64,000 nt of DNA from Rhizobium bangladeshense (GTDB taxonomy: Bacteria > Pseudomonadota > Alphaproteobacteria > Rhizobiales > Rhizobiaceae), in NCBI RefSeq assembly GCF_001662075.1, contig NZ_LYPL01000011.1:186001-250000 (forward strand), given 5' to 3'. A model generated the notes under the pieces. That model saw only the letters and a list, made by a program, of their open reading frames with translations, did no database searches and was not told where the DNA came from. A program made the translations under genes and the position numbers. Positions 1 to 8,947 of the stretch are shown here, piece after piece (positions within the stretch are counted from its first letter, which is position 1; each line of letters opens with the position of its first letter).

Positions 1-783
1 GCCGCCGTAACCAGGGCCGGCGTGCAGGAACTTGGCGCCGATACGGCCGTCGAGACCGATGCCGCGCGAAACGTCCTGGACATTTGCATCAACCCGTTCG
101 CAGAGATCGGCGATCTCGTTGATGAAGGTGATCTTCATCGCGAGGAAGGCGTTGGCGGCATATTTGATCAGCTCGGAGGTGCGGCGGGAAGTGAAGACCA
201 GCGGCGCCTGGTTGAGATAAAGCGGACGATAGACTTCGGTCATGGCTTCGCGCGCCCGGTCGTCGTTCAGACCGACGACGATGCGGTCGGGGCGCTTGAA
301 ATCTTCGATCGCCGCGCCCTCGCGGAGAAACTCGGGATTGGAAACGACGGCGACATCGGCGGTCGGATTGGTTTCGCGGATTATGCGTTCAACCTCATCC
401 CCGGTTCCAACCGGTACCGTCGACTTGGTGACGACGACGGTGAAGCCTTCTACGTAGGTCGCGATCTCGCGTGCCGCCGCATAGACGTAGGAGAGATCGG
501 CATGGCCGTCGCCGCGCCGGGAGGGCGTGCCGACCGCGATGAACACGACGTCGGCGCCACGAACGCTTTCGCCGACATCCGTCGAAAAGGACAGGCGGCC
601 GGTGCTGGTGTTTTCGGCGACCAGTTGATCGAGACCTGGCTCGTAAATCGGAATGCGGCCTTCGCGAAGGGCCTCGATCTTACCCAGATCCTTGTCGACG
701 CAGATGACGTCGTGGCCGAAATCCGCAAAGCAAACGCCTGAAACGAGGCCGACATAGCCTGATCCAATCATCGTGATGCGCAT
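1..783 (-). CDS. rkpK: UDP-glucose 6-dehydrogenase, N-terminal part (runs off the window)
   Basis: Reverse-strand reading from ATG at 783 gives about 261 residues starting MRITMIGSGYVGLVSGVCFA, the Rossmann GxGYVGL NAD-binding motif of UDP-glucose dehydrogenases. Later family blocks are present: VFIAVGTPS, VVTKSTVPVGTG, NPEFLREG and KYAANAFLAMKITFINE. Visible sequence ends near GRIGAKFLHAGPGYGG, so the catalytic-Cys region and C-terminus lie outside. The enzyme oxidises UDP-glucose to UDP-glucuronate in the cytosol. Glucuronate is a known component of R. leguminosarum EPS, where this gene is called exo5 or rkpK. The position beside pssTNOP and pssDE fits that supply role. Confidence 0.95.
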   Translation of the reverse strand, partial: MRITMIGSGYVGLVSGVCFADFGHDVICVDKDLGKIEALREGRIPIYEPGLDQLVAENTSTGRLSFSTDVGESVRGADVVFIAVGTPSRRGDGHADLSYVYAAAREIATYVEGFTVVVTKSTVPVGTGDEVERIIRETNPTADVAVVSNPEFLREGAAIEDFKRPDRIVVGLNDDRAREAMTEVYRPLYLNQAPLVFTSRRTSELIKYAANAFLAMKITFINEIADLCERVDANVQDVSRGIGLDGRIGAKFLHAGPGYGG

Positions 784-813
784 ATTTCCCTCAAATCATT
801 AGAGTAGAACGTC

Positions 814-830
814 ATGCTGCGTCGCAGCAT
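814..830. promoter_or_regulatory. Perfect palindrome upstream of rkpK, PhaR/AniA-like operator
   Basis: ATGCTGCG-T-CGCAGCAT is a perfect inverted repeat with 8-base arms, 31 bases upstream of the rkpK start. It matches the CTGC-N3-GCAG pattern reported for PhaR-type regulators of polyhydroxyalkanoate synthesis. Rhizobial AniA is a PhaR homologue and affects EPS output. The palindrome is seen directly; assigning it to PhaR/AniA is inference. Confidence 0.45.
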
Positions 831-1103
831 GGCCCCCGTCATACTTAATCTGGGCGAAAAGACAACATCGAAGATCGCCTAGTGGCCCAAATCGGAATTC
901 CAACTCAGGGCGCTGCGACCCGCGCCAGCTGCCCTGTCGACAGCAAAAACATAGGTTTGTGTGGAAGATATGACAAGTCGAGCCGCGCATCGGAGCCTGC
1001 TCGACTTCAACCCGGAACGGGTGGATTTAATTTATTTAGATGTGGGCATTGCGGGCTAAGGCACTTCACGGCTTTGCCGGAATTTCCCCAGCCGTGCCCG
1101 TTT
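831..1103. other. Intergenic region, rkpK promoter side
   Basis: This stretch lies between the rkpK start and the stop of the protease gene, both on the minus strand. It should carry the rkpK promoter. Apart from the adjacent palindrome I see no clear hairpin terminator and no convincing gene. Confidence 0.5.
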
Positions 1104-1703
1104 TTACAGGCGATACCAGACGTAGGGGTCGGTATCCGATTGAATTTTGTCCCAGCGCAGATCGGTATCGCGCCAGTTCTTGATGCTGCTTTTCCTGTTG
1201 TCGAGCACCAGGTCGCCCTTGTCGGTTCTGACCACAAGGACGGCGTGTCCTTCGCCGGAGGGGGTGTACGCCGTCGCAATTCGCAAAGCGCGCGACGACC
1301 AGCCCATTGCCATCAGCCGGCTGCGCTTGGTCAGCGCAAAATCCTCACAGTCGCCGCTGCGGACGTTCACCTTCCAGACATCGCCGTTCAGTTCGTTGCG
1401 CGGATCGTTCCTGCCGATCATCGTACGATTGACGGAGTTGTTCACATCCTTCAGCTCCAGCATTTCCTTGTCAGTCAGCGCCAAGACCGACAAACCATTG
1501 TTGTCGCGGCATTCGGTAGGGTTCTGGGCGCAGAACAGCACCTGGGCGAAGGGCGGAATGATCGTTCCTTTTTCAGAGATATAACTCACTGCCGAACCGC
1601 TGGTCAGGCCGCGGGCGAAACCTGCGGGGCCGGCGGCAAGTGAAGAGCAGGCATTCGCTGCTGTAAAAGCCAGTGCCAGAAGTGTAACGAACGTCTTCTT
1701 CAT
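1104..1703 (-). CDS. Bacterial transglutaminase-like cysteine protease (BTLCP, DUF920), periplasmic
   Basis: 199 residues with a Sec signal peptide (about residues 1-23, MKKTFVTLLALAFTAANA). The papain-like triad of the BTLCP family is visible: Cys in RSGDCEDFAL (about 117), His in GEGHAVLVV (about 152) and Asp in LVLDNR (about 166). Family members in Proteobacteria are periplasmic proteases, often linked to LapG-type release of adhesins or placed beside exopolysaccharide genes. Substrate unknown here. The gene is divergent from pssT. Start is ATG at 1703, after a short purine-rich stretch. Confidence 0.85.
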   Translation of the reverse strand: MKKTFVTLLALAFTAANACSSLAAGPAGFARGLTSGSAVSYISEKGTIIPPFAQVLFCAQNPTECRDNNGLSVLALTDKEMLELKDVNNSVNRTMIGRNDPRNELNGDVWKVNVRSGDCEDFALTKRSRLMAMGWSSRALRIATAYTPSGEGHAVLVVRTDKGDLVLDNRKSSIKNWRDTDLRWDKIQSDTDPYVWYRL

Positions 1704-2008
1704 CTCTTAATCCCCGTTCAGGGCAACCGATTGAGATCAGGCTTGCCTTTTTTCTCAGTCAATGGCATGGCGGATTAGTGATCTGCCAAGTATTGGGCAC
1801 AGAACGTCTGTCCCGTTTCTGCTGCTTGAAGGAGCATAATCGGGGCCGGTCTCGATTGGCTTAAGCCGTTCGCGACAATTTTAAACGATGTGGAATTCTG
1901 TTGCACTTTAGCACGCAAGCGCATGATATGCAACTTATGTTAGTACGGGTATATTAACCGTAATGGTTGTGGGTCCTTCATACCCGCTGCTGCTGGTGAG
2001 CGAATCAA
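1704..2008. promoter_or_regulatory. Divergent promoter region between BTLCP gene and pssT
   Basis: 305 bases separate two divergently read genes, so both promoters must lie here. The right half (about 1875-1965) is AT-rich relative to its surroundings. I see no strongly conserved operator or unambiguous -35/-10 pair. Confidence 0.5.
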
Positions 2009-3436
2009 ATGTTGTCCAATCTCATCAACAGGCAGATTTTGCGGGAGGTGATCCTCGTCGCGTTCATCGGCCTGGTGATACTGACACTCATTCCGTTCGG
2101 AAGCGTCACGCCCTTTCCCTTCGCCTTTGCCGCAATCGGAATGTTTGTTCTGGCGATTATTTCGGGGCTGCTGTTCAGAGAGCCCAGGCAGACCAGATCG
2201 GTATTCAGCATCACTCTGTTTTTGCTGATCGTGCTGACGGGCTGGACCTTCGTCCAGACAATCGAACTGCCGGCCAATTGGCTGGCAAATCCTGCCTGGA
2301 GCGCTGCACGTGACTTGGCGGGCGTTCAATACGCGGCGATCTCCGTCGAGCCGGCCGATACGCTCGCATCGATTCTCTGGGTGGCTCTGCCTTTCGTGAC
2401 CTTCCTGACTGGACTGGTCTTGTGCGATACCGATCAACGGGCGCGGAAAGTGCTGGCCAGCCTCGGGCTCACGGCGGGCGGTATCGCGGTATTCAGTCTG
2501 ATACAATTTTCGATGTTTCCCGACATCCTGATCATCATCGAAAAACACGCCTACCTCGACAGCCTGACGGCCGTGTTCGTCAACCGCAATACCGCCGCGA
2601 CCTTCCTCGGGCTGGGGACGCTGCTCATGCTGACCCTGGTCAGGGACATTGCCCGTTCCTATTCAAACCATCCGCCCGGCGAGCCGGGCCGAAACGTTCT
2701 TCTCTTGAGAGTGTGGATCTACATTCTGCTTTTGTGCGCATGTTTCACCGCGCTGATGCTGAGCCGATCACGCGCTGGAATATTCGCGACCTTTGTTGCC
2801 GCTCTCATCTACTTTCCCTGGCTTGTCATCTCTTGGAACAACTCCAGCCGCCATATGAGACCGACGCCAAGGTGGCGGTCGATAGTGAAGTTTCTTTCGG
2901 CGATGACCTTCGTCGTCCTGTTGCTGAGCATGTTTGCCGGCCAGGCGATTTTGCGTGCGCAACAGCGGCGTCTCGAGGACGATGATCGTTTTTGCATCCT
3001 CCCGGGCATCTGGCGTGCCATTTCGGAACATTGGGTGACGGGGACGGGTCTCGGCACCTTCCGCACCGTGTTTTCCGCCTATCGCGATCCGGCCTGCGGC
3101 ATTTTCGGGATTTTCGATCGCGCTCATAATTTCTACCTCGAAGGATTTCTGGGCCTCGGGATTTTATTTCCGATCGCGGCGATCGTTGCCTTCTCGGTGC
3201 TTGCCAGAGTGTTTTGGCGGGGGCTCGCGCAACGGCGCCGCTTGAGACATTATGTTCTTCTTGGTCTGGCGGCGACGGTATTGGTCGCCCTTCATGCCGG
3301 GGTTGATTTTTCGCTGCAAATACCAGGCTTTGCAGTATTTTTTGCCGCTTTCCTCAGCGCCGTCGTCGCCATCAGCCTTGGACGCAATGGCGGCGAAGCG
3401 GAACGGCAATATGTGCGGCCGGTCAGCGGTCGATGA
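2009..3436 (+). CDS. pssT: O-antigen ligase/Wzy-type EPS polymerase, PssT-like
   Basis: 475-residue integral membrane protein with about 12 hydrophobic segments (first near residues 14-32). A large polar loop at about 330-370 carries the Wzy_C-like region, with WVTGTGLGTFRTVFS and RDPACGIFGIFDRAHNFYLE; Wzy and WaaL proteins typically have G-x-G-x-x-T-F and H-N-x-Y/F-L here. It should polymerise or help export the undecaprenyl-linked EPS repeat at the periplasmic face. In R. leguminosarum pssT sits with pssN, pssO and pssP, as it does here. A second Wzy-like gene lies at 18461, so which one polymerises which chain is open. Confidence 0.8.
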   Translation: MLSNLINRQILREVILVAFIGLVILTLIPFGSVTPFPFAFAAIGMFVLAIISGLLFREPRQTRSVFSITLFLLIVLTGWTFVQTIELPANWLANPAWSAARDLAGVQYAAISVEPADTLASILWVALPFVTFLTGLVLCDTDQRARKVLASLGLTAGGIAVFSLIQFSMFPDILIIIEKHAYLDSLTAVFVNRNTAATFLGLGTLLMLTLVRDIARSYSNHPPGEPGRNVLLLRVWIYILLLCACFTALMLSRSRAGIFATFVAALIYFPWLVISWNNSSRHMRPTPRWRSIVKFLSAMTFVVLLLSMFAGQAILRAQQRRLEDDDRFCILPGIWRAISEHWVTGTGLGTFRTVFSAYRDPACGIFGIFDRAHNFYLEGFLGLGILFPIAAIVAFSVLARVFWRGLAQRRRLRHYVLLGLAATVLVALHAGVDFSLQIPGFAVFFAAFLSAVVAISLGRNGGEAERQYVRPVSGR

Positions 3437-3720
3437 TTGAACAAATGGTTTCGTGAAGGTTTTTCGAAAATGCCGATTGTGGGGTAACGCGCTGTTGACT
3501 CTGAAACGCAAGAGATTTTATAGCGGGGGCGGCCTTCAGGTCGTTGCCGGCAACAGAGAAGCCGGGTTCGAGCGTTTCGCTTGGTGAAGGGCTCGGCGTT
3601 GCCAGCCTGCCACAGTTAGAGGAATGTTAATCCGCCTACAGTGATTATTGGTCAGGGATTGTCTTGTATTTTGTAAAATTGCGAGGCAGTAGCTTCAGGG
3701 GCGTCAACACAGGTTATTCT

Positions 3721-4932
3721 ATGGGTTGTTTTCCTATCGGTAGTACACGCGTCGCCATTGTTGTAGCGCTAACGACTATATTGGCAAGCTGCACGTCGTT
3801 GCCAAGATCCGGTCCCGATCACAAAGATGTTGATCGAGGCGCGGCAGTGAAAGTAACAACGAAGGAGCGTCGCGTCGGTATCGACTACGCCCTGATTGAC
3901 CTCAGCAAGAACGTCCTGCCATATTTCACGTCTCCGCAGCCGACCTCCTTCAAGGGGTTTGGCGGTGGTCGCGGCGGGGCGCCTGAAATTCCGCTTGGTT
4001 ATGGCGACGTCGTCCAGGTCGCTATCTTCGAAGCCCAGTCCGGTGGGTTGTTCATTCCGTCGGACGCCGGCAGCCGACCCGGCAATTACATCTCTCTGCC
4101 GGAGCAGACCATCGACAGAAACGGAACGATCACGATCCCCTATGCCGGTCGCGTTCCGGCTGCCGGTCGCCTCAAGGAGACCGTGGAGCAGGACGTCGAA
4201 GATCGGCTGGCCAGCCGCGCGATCGAGCCGCAGGTGGTTATTACGACAACGACCAGCCGCTCCAGTCAGGTGGCCGTGCTCGGTGACGTCAACAGTCCTC
4301 AGCGCGTCACGATCAGCCCGGCCGGGGAGCGCGTTCTCGATGTCATTTCCGCCGCGGGCGGTTTGACGACCAACAATATCGAAACGAATGTGACGCTGCA
4401 GCGCCGCGGCAGAACTGCAACCGTCGCCTACAATACGCTGTTGAAGAATCCGGCGGAGAATATCTATGTCGCGCCGGATGATACGATCTCGATCGATCAT
4501 GAGCGCCGTACCTATCTTGCGCTCGGCGCCGCCGGCGTCAGTGGCCGCTTCGATTTCGAGGAGTCCGACCTCACCCTTGGAGAGGCTATCGCCAAGGCGG
4601 GCGGCCTGCGCGACGATCGCGCGGATCCGGCTCAGATCCTGCTTTATCGCCTGGTCCCGAAGAAGACGCTTGCCGCGATGCATGTCGATACGACGAGGTT
4701 TGCTGGCGATACGGTTCCGGTGATCGTTCGCGCCAATCTTCGCGATCCGGCAACCTTGTTTGCCACTCAGCAATTCAAGATGGAAGACAAGGACGTTATC
4801 TATATCTCCAATTCGGACTCTGTTGAATTGGTCAAGTTCCTTGACATCGTAAACTCGGTATCGTCCACTGTCGCCGGCGTGTCGGACGACGTGAACGATA
4901 CTCGCAACGCAGTGCGCAATCTCGGACGTTGA
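3721..4932 (+). CDS. pssN: Outer-membrane polysaccharide export lipoprotein (Wza/OPX family), PssN
   Basis: 403 residues from ATG 3721. The N-terminus is a lipoprotein signal ending in lipobox L21-A22-S23-C24. A Poly_export domain follows (about 80-180; GYGDVVQVAIFEA, IDRNGTITIPYAGRV) and then SLBB-type beta-grasp repeats (about 190-330; VAVLGDVNSP, LALGAAGVSGRF). Such proteins help carry polysaccharide from the PCP/kinase partner (PssP) to the cell surface. A TTG at 3664 would extend the protein by 19 residues, but the ATG gives a conventional lipoprotein signal. Followed by pssO after 85 bases. Confidence 0.9.
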   Translation: MGCFPIGSTRVAIVVALTTILASCTSLPRSGPDHKDVDRGAAVKVTTKERRVGIDYALIDLSKNVLPYFTSPQPTSFKGFGGGRGGAPEIPLGYGDVVQVAIFEAQSGGLFIPSDAGSRPGNYISLPEQTIDRNGTITIPYAGRVPAAGRLKETVEQDVEDRLASRAIEPQVVITTTTSRSSQVAVLGDVNSPQRVTISPAGERVLDVISAAGGLTTNNIETNVTLQRRGRTATVAYNTLLKNPAENIYVAPDDTISIDHERRTYLALGAAGVSGRFDFEESDLTLGEAIAKAGGLRDDRADPAQILLYRLVPKKTLAAMHVDTTRFAGDTVPVIVRANLRDPATLFATQQFKMEDKDVIYISNSDSVELVKFLDIVNSVSSTVAGVSDDVNDTRNAVRNLGR

Positions 4933-4941
4933 TTGAAATGG

Positions 4942-4982
4942 GCCGACCGGCGTCGATCGTGAATAATCGAGGCCGGCGGTCC
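4942..4982 (+). other. Imperfect inverted repeat between pssN and pssO
   Basis: GACCGGCGTCGAT pairs imperfectly with ATCGAGGCCGGCGGTC across a short AT loop. It lacks a following T run, so it is more likely an mRNA-processing or partial attenuation hairpin than a strong terminator. Assignment is inference. Confidence 0.25.
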
Positions 4983-5017
4983 ATCAGCTAGCGGATTTGT
5001 TGAAGGAAATTGTGGGT

Positions 5018-5725
5018 ATGGCAAGGTCAGTTGTTTATCGTCGGCTTGCTTATAGCGGTATTATCGTCGCGGCCTTTGCCGGCATGACTTCAAGCGCTTT
5101 TGCGGCTGCTTGCCTGGGGCCGGCAAATCTGACGCCCGTCGACATCAGCGGATTTACGGCCAATCCCGCCGTTCTGCTCGACATGTCCGATCCACTGGTT
5201 TTGTCATCGCGTGTACGCGCATTGGTCGGAAGCAGCGAGGACGCCCTGTCGCCGGTGATCGAGCAGGCCAAGAAGGCCAATGCCGCCCAGATGGCGGCGA
5301 TCGGCGCCGGTCTTGGACGGGCCGCCAACAGCTGCCAGGTCTCGGACCCGCAATTCAAGCTCACGATCGAAAAAGCGGTCGCCGAGGCGGCCACTGCCGA
5401 TCCCAACCTTGCGCCGTTGCTGGCAGCCTTCGCAAAAGTTCTTGCCGAAGGCGGCACAGCGGCACTCGGTTCGGGCGCAAGCGCGGCTGCCGCAGCATCC
5501 GGTATCGGCAATGACGGATCGATCGGTCGCACCGGTCCCGGAGCGGATGACGGTACGCCGTTTGCGGGCAGCGCTACGACTGCCGGCACGCTGCAGGTTT
5601 CGAATGCGGGGGACGGCGATAGTTCGTCGACCTCAACGACGACACTGATCAGCACGGGCGGGGCAGGGCAGTCGTCAACCGACCCGACGCAATCGACGAG
5701 TCAGAGTGTGCCCGTCACACAATAG
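5018..5725 (+). CDS. pssO: PssO-like secreted EPS-associated protein
   Basis: 235 residues. ATG 5018 is preceded by GAAGGA at a suitable distance, so I prefer it to the upstream TTG (4997). Sec signal peptide at about residues 1-30, cleavage after SAFA-A. The body is Ala-rich and helical (about 60-160) and the last 70 residues are a Gly/Ser/Thr-rich low-complexity tail. R. leguminosarum bv. trifolii PssO is an extracellular protein of about this size needed for normal EPS production, encoded between pssN and pssP; position and size match. Molecular role unknown. Confidence 0.75.
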   Translation: MARSVVYRRLAYSGIIVAAFAGMTSSAFAAACLGPANLTPVDISGFTANPAVLLDMSDPLVLSSRVRALVGSSEDALSPVIEQAKKANAAQMAAIGAGLGRAANSCQVSDPQFKLTIEKAVAEAATADPNLAPLLAAFAKVLAEGGTAALGSGASAAAAASGIGNDGSIGRTGPGADDGTPFAGSATTAGTLQVSNAGDGDSSSTSTTTLISTGGAGQSSTDPTQSTSQSVPVTQ

Positions 5726-5776
5726 CTGGAATTGCCTGTAGATCTTAGCGCTTGACGCCTTTGTTGGAGATCGAAA

Positions 5777-8050
5777 TTGCTGTCGCCAGATAAACTTACG
5801 CCGCGTATCGACCCCTCCCGCGATACGGGAAACGAAGCTGATTTCATCGATTTCGACAAGCTCATCGCCATTGCTCGTCGGCAGTGGCGGATCGTTGCAG
5901 CTTGTGCTTTCGCCTTTGGCATTCTCGGCGTCGTCTATGTCCTGACATCCGTGCCGGTTTACACTGCCGATACCAGCGTGTTGATCGACCGCAGCGACAA
6001 TCAGGTCATCAATCAGCTCGCCGCTTTCGGCCAGTTGGACGACGACGAAGGCACCGTTCTCAGCCAGGTCGAACTGTTGAAGTCGGACACGATCGCCTAT
6101 GCAGTCGTCGACAAGCTGAAACTGGTTGACGACCCGGTGTTCACGGCGCCGAAGAATTCGCTTTTTTCTGTCGCAACGCTGAAATCGCTGGTGAATTTTC
6201 GTTCCTGGTTTGCCGATGACGTGGCTGTTGCACCTGATCCGGCAAGGAAGCGGCGAAGTGCCGCTGAAACGGTCGCGGGCAATATCGATGTCGAACGGGT
6301 TGGCAAATCCTATGTTCTCGATGTCAGCTATACCTCGCAGTCGCCGGATCTGGCGCGCGAAATCGCCGCCGCCATCGCCGACGTTTACATGGTCGATAAG
6401 CTCAATTCCAAATATGAGGCGACACGCCGGGCCGGCGAGTGGCTGCAGGAGCGTATCGAAGAGCTTCGGCAGCAGGCGCTGGATACCGACCTCGCGGTGC
6501 AGAAATTCCGCAGCGAGCATGGGCTTGTCGAGTCAGGATCCGGCACGCTGCTCAGCGAACAGCAGCTCTCCGAGCTCAACAGCCAGTTGATCACCGCCCA
6601 GGCCGCGACGGCCCAGGCCGAGGCGAAATATGCCCGCATCAAGTCGATCATCCAGGCCAAGCAGACCGATGCGATCGTGACCGACGTGCTCGACAGCTCG
6701 ATTTCGAACGATCTTCGCAAGAAATATCTGGAAGCGTCGAAGCTCGAGGCCGAGATCGAGGCACGGCTGGGTCCGGACCACGTCCAGGCCGTCCGGCTCC
6801 GTGCCGAAATGGCCGAATATGAGCGGCTGATGTTCGACGAACTCAATCGTATCGCCGAGAGCTACCAGAGCGAGCTGCAGGTTGCGCAATCGCGCGAGAA
6901 ATCGCTGCGCGACAGTGTTGACCAGGCAACGGGCGTGGCTGCAACGGCGGGCGAGACGCAGGTTCAGCTTCGTGAGCTCGAACGGACGCGCGATACCTAT
7001 AAGAATCTCTATCAGAACTTCCTGACGCGCTACCAGGAGGCGATCCAGCAGCAGAGCTTCCCCATTACCGCCGCACGTATCATCACAATCGCGGAGACGC
7101 CGACGAAGCCGAGCGCGCCGAAGAGAAGCCTCGTTATCGCTTTTGCCATGTTCCTGGGATGTGCATTCGGTAGCGGCATCGGCGCTTTCCGCGAATTCCG
7201 CGATCGCTTCTTCCGCACGGGTGACGACGTCAAGGACATGCTCGACGTCGAGTCTCTCGGTGTCATGCCGCTGATCGAGAACAACGTCGAGGATCCGACC
7301 CTCGTCGATCCGGGCAATCCGCGCAGCATCGCCAGGGGCGGCAAGACGACGACCTATGTCGAGGAGCATCCACTATCGGCATTCGCCGAGACGCTTCGAA
7401 GTGCGAAGATCGCCATCGATATCAGCGCGGCGGATCAGCGCTGCAAGGTTATCGGCGTCGTGTCCAGCCTGCCGGGCGAGGGCAAGTCGACGACAGCCAT
7501 CAACTTTGCCAAGCTTCTGGCAATGCAGGGCGCGCGTTGCCTGCTGATCGACGGCGATATGCGAAATCCCGGAGCGACCCGGGCGATTGGCCGCCATGCC
7601 GAAGCCGGCTTGCTTGAAGCAATCGTCGACAATCGCCCGCTCAAGGATCTCATCCTTCTCGATCCCAAAACGAAGCTTGCATTCCTGCCGACGGTGGCGC
7701 GATACCGCGTTCCGCACTCTTCGGAGCTGCTGGCTTCGCGCGGCATGGATCAGCTGCTTGAGATGGCGCGCCAGAGCTTCGATTACATTATCGTCGACTT
7801 GCCGCCGCTCGCGCCTGTGGTCGACGCGCGCGCCATTAACCCGAAGCTCGATGCCGTCGTATTTGTGATCGAGTGGGGCAAGACCTCGCGCAAGGTGGTG
7901 CAGTCGACCCTGTTGTCCGAGCCGGATCTTTATACCAAATGCGTCGGCGCGATATTGACCAAGGTCGATCCGTCGCAGATGAAGCTCTACCGGACATTCG
8001 GTTCCAGCGAATATTACTATAAGCGTTATTCGCGATACTATACCGAGTGA
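5777..8050 (+). CDS. pssP: Polysaccharide co-polymerase / BY-kinase-like protein, PssP (Wzc/ExoP family)
   Basis: 757 residues from TTG 5777, with GGAG upstream. TM1 is at about 38-58 and TM2 at about 452-472, bracketing a periplasmic Wzz/GNVR domain with coiled coil (about 200-400; ERTRDTYKNLYQNFLTRYQ). The cytoplasmic BY-kinase domain has Walker A GVVSSLPGEGKSTT (about 560), Walker A' LLIDGDMR (about 588) and Walker B DYIIVDLPPLAP (about 669). The C-terminus is a tyrosine cluster (SSEYYYKRYSRYYTE), the usual autophosphorylation tail. It controls EPS polymerisation and chain length with PssT and PssN. The stop overlaps the next start. Confidence 0.93.
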   Translation: MLSPDKLTPRIDPSRDTGNEADFIDFDKLIAIARRQWRIVAACAFAFGILGVVYVLTSVPVYTADTSVLIDRSDNQVINQLAAFGQLDDDEGTVLSQVELLKSDTIAYAVVDKLKLVDDPVFTAPKNSLFSVATLKSLVNFRSWFADDVAVAPDPARKRRSAAETVAGNIDVERVGKSYVLDVSYTSQSPDLAREIAAAIADVYMVDKLNSKYEATRRAGEWLQERIEELRQQALDTDLAVQKFRSEHGLVESGSGTLLSEQQLSELNSQLITAQAATAQAEAKYARIKSIIQAKQTDAIVTDVLDSSISNDLRKKYLEASKLEAEIEARLGPDHVQAVRLRAEMAEYERLMFDELNRIAESYQSELQVAQSREKSLRDSVDQATGVAATAGETQVQLRELERTRDTYKNLYQNFLTRYQEAIQQQSFPITAARIITIAETPTKPSAPKRSLVIAFAMFLGCAFGSGIGAFREFRDRFFRTGDDVKDMLDVESLGVMPLIENNVEDPTLVDPGNPRSIARGGKTTTYVEEHPLSAFAETLRSAKIAIDISAADQRCKVIGVVSSLPGEGKSTTAINFAKLLAMQGARCLLIDGDMRNPGATRAIGRHAEAGLLEAIVDNRPLKDLILLDPKTKLAFLPTVARYRVPHSSELLASRGMDQLLEMARQSFDYIIVDLPPLAPVVDARAINPKLDAVVFVIEWGKTSRKVVQSTLLSEPDLYTKCVGAILTKVDPSQMKLYRTFGSSEYYYKRYSRYYTE

Positions 8051-8754
8051 TGCTCGCCGGTCGGCTTATTTCACCTGCAAGGATCGTTTTCCTTATCGTT
8101 ACCGCGGTCTTCGCGGTGCTGGCCGGCCGAGATCTGTATGCTTCGATAAGAACGGCCAGCATCTCGATCGTTGCCGAAAGGATCGAGCGCGGCGATACCG
8201 TCACGAATGAGATCGCGGCCAGATATGCGGCGCGCGCCATCGCCGTGGTTGACGGACATTATTGCCGATCGGACATCGTCGCCGCCGGCGTCACGCTCGT
8301 TCTGGCGCAGCTCGATCGACAAAGCGTCAATGGCAACTACGATGCCTGGGTTGCGGCGGCCTCGAATGCCCGCCGCTATCTCCGGCACGCGCTCTCCTGC
8401 ATGCCGACCAACAGCAATTTTTGGCTTCGTCTTGCCGCTGTTCAGTCGACAATCGCGGAGGAACCGCTTGCGATTGCAGAAATGATGAAACGGTCGGTCG
8501 CTCTTGCGCCCTATGACGAGTCGATCGTTTTGACCCGGTTTTATTTCTGGAACGATTTCACCGATGCAACGCTTTCGGCGGCCAGCAGCGCCGTTGACGG
8601 CGATCTGACGACGATGTTGAAACTCGGCGACCGCTGCCGGGTCAATGCCACGATGAAAGCCATCAGCCCGCAACTCCGTCCGGCCTTCGATCGGATCTGG
8701 GCGAATGTCGGGGAAGGGGCGACGGCGCGGTTTCGACAGCGCTGCAGCCGGTGA
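8050..8754 (+). CDS. Membrane-anchored accessory protein of the pss operon, function unknown
   Basis: 234 residues; ATG 8050 shares its A with the pssP stop (TGATG), so translation is probably coupled to pssP. There is one N-terminal membrane segment (about residues 10-28), then a helical region with TPR-like character (NARRYLRHALSCMPTNSNFWLRLAAVQSTI, given here only in part: ARRYLRHAL, FWLRLAAV). Three Cys residues lie in the periplasmic part. I do not recognise a catalytic motif. Context suggests a helper of the EPS secretion complex. Confidence 0.75.
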   Translation: MLAGRLISPARIVFLIVTAVFAVLAGRDLYASIRTASISIVAERIERGDTVTNEIAARYAARAIAVVDGHYCRSDIVAAGVTLVLAQLDRQSVNGNYDAWVAAASNARRYLRHALSCMPTNSNFWLRLAAVQSTIAEEPLAIAEMMKRSVALAPYDESIVLTRFYFWNDFTDATLSAASSAVDGDLTTMLKLGDRCRVNATMKAISPQLRPAFDRIWANVGEGATARFRQRCSR

Positions 8755-8897
8755 TTCCAGCTGCGAAGCTTCGACGATTGAAGCTGGCGCCCTGAAGCGG
8801 ACTGTGGACGATGATCGACAGAGTTGATGACGCGGTATCAGCTTCCATTACCATTGATGCGGCCGAATGGCTCGCGAAATTTCACCTTCACGCGACG

Positions 8898-8928
8898 ACA
8901 ACGCCCGCTGTTTGTGAGCGGACGTTGT
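8898..8928. terminator. Hairpin between convergent genes, probable bidirectional terminator
   Basis: ACAACGCCCGCT, a 7-base loop, then AGCGGACGTTGT: a 12-pair stem with one mismatch. It sits between the end of the pss operon (8754, +) and the end of the Rap-type gene (8948, -). A short T-rich stretch follows on the plus strand. Confidence 0.5.
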
Positions 8929-8947
8929 TCTTGATGGTTGTCGATGA

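Noticed and set aside
22-741. Plus-strand 239-residue frame at the left edge
   Set aside because: It is the antisense shadow of UDP-glucose dehydrogenase, whose minus-strand motifs are unmistakable.
882-1643. Plus-strand 253-residue frame
   Set aside because: Antisense to the BTLCP protease, which has a signal peptide and full catalytic triad.
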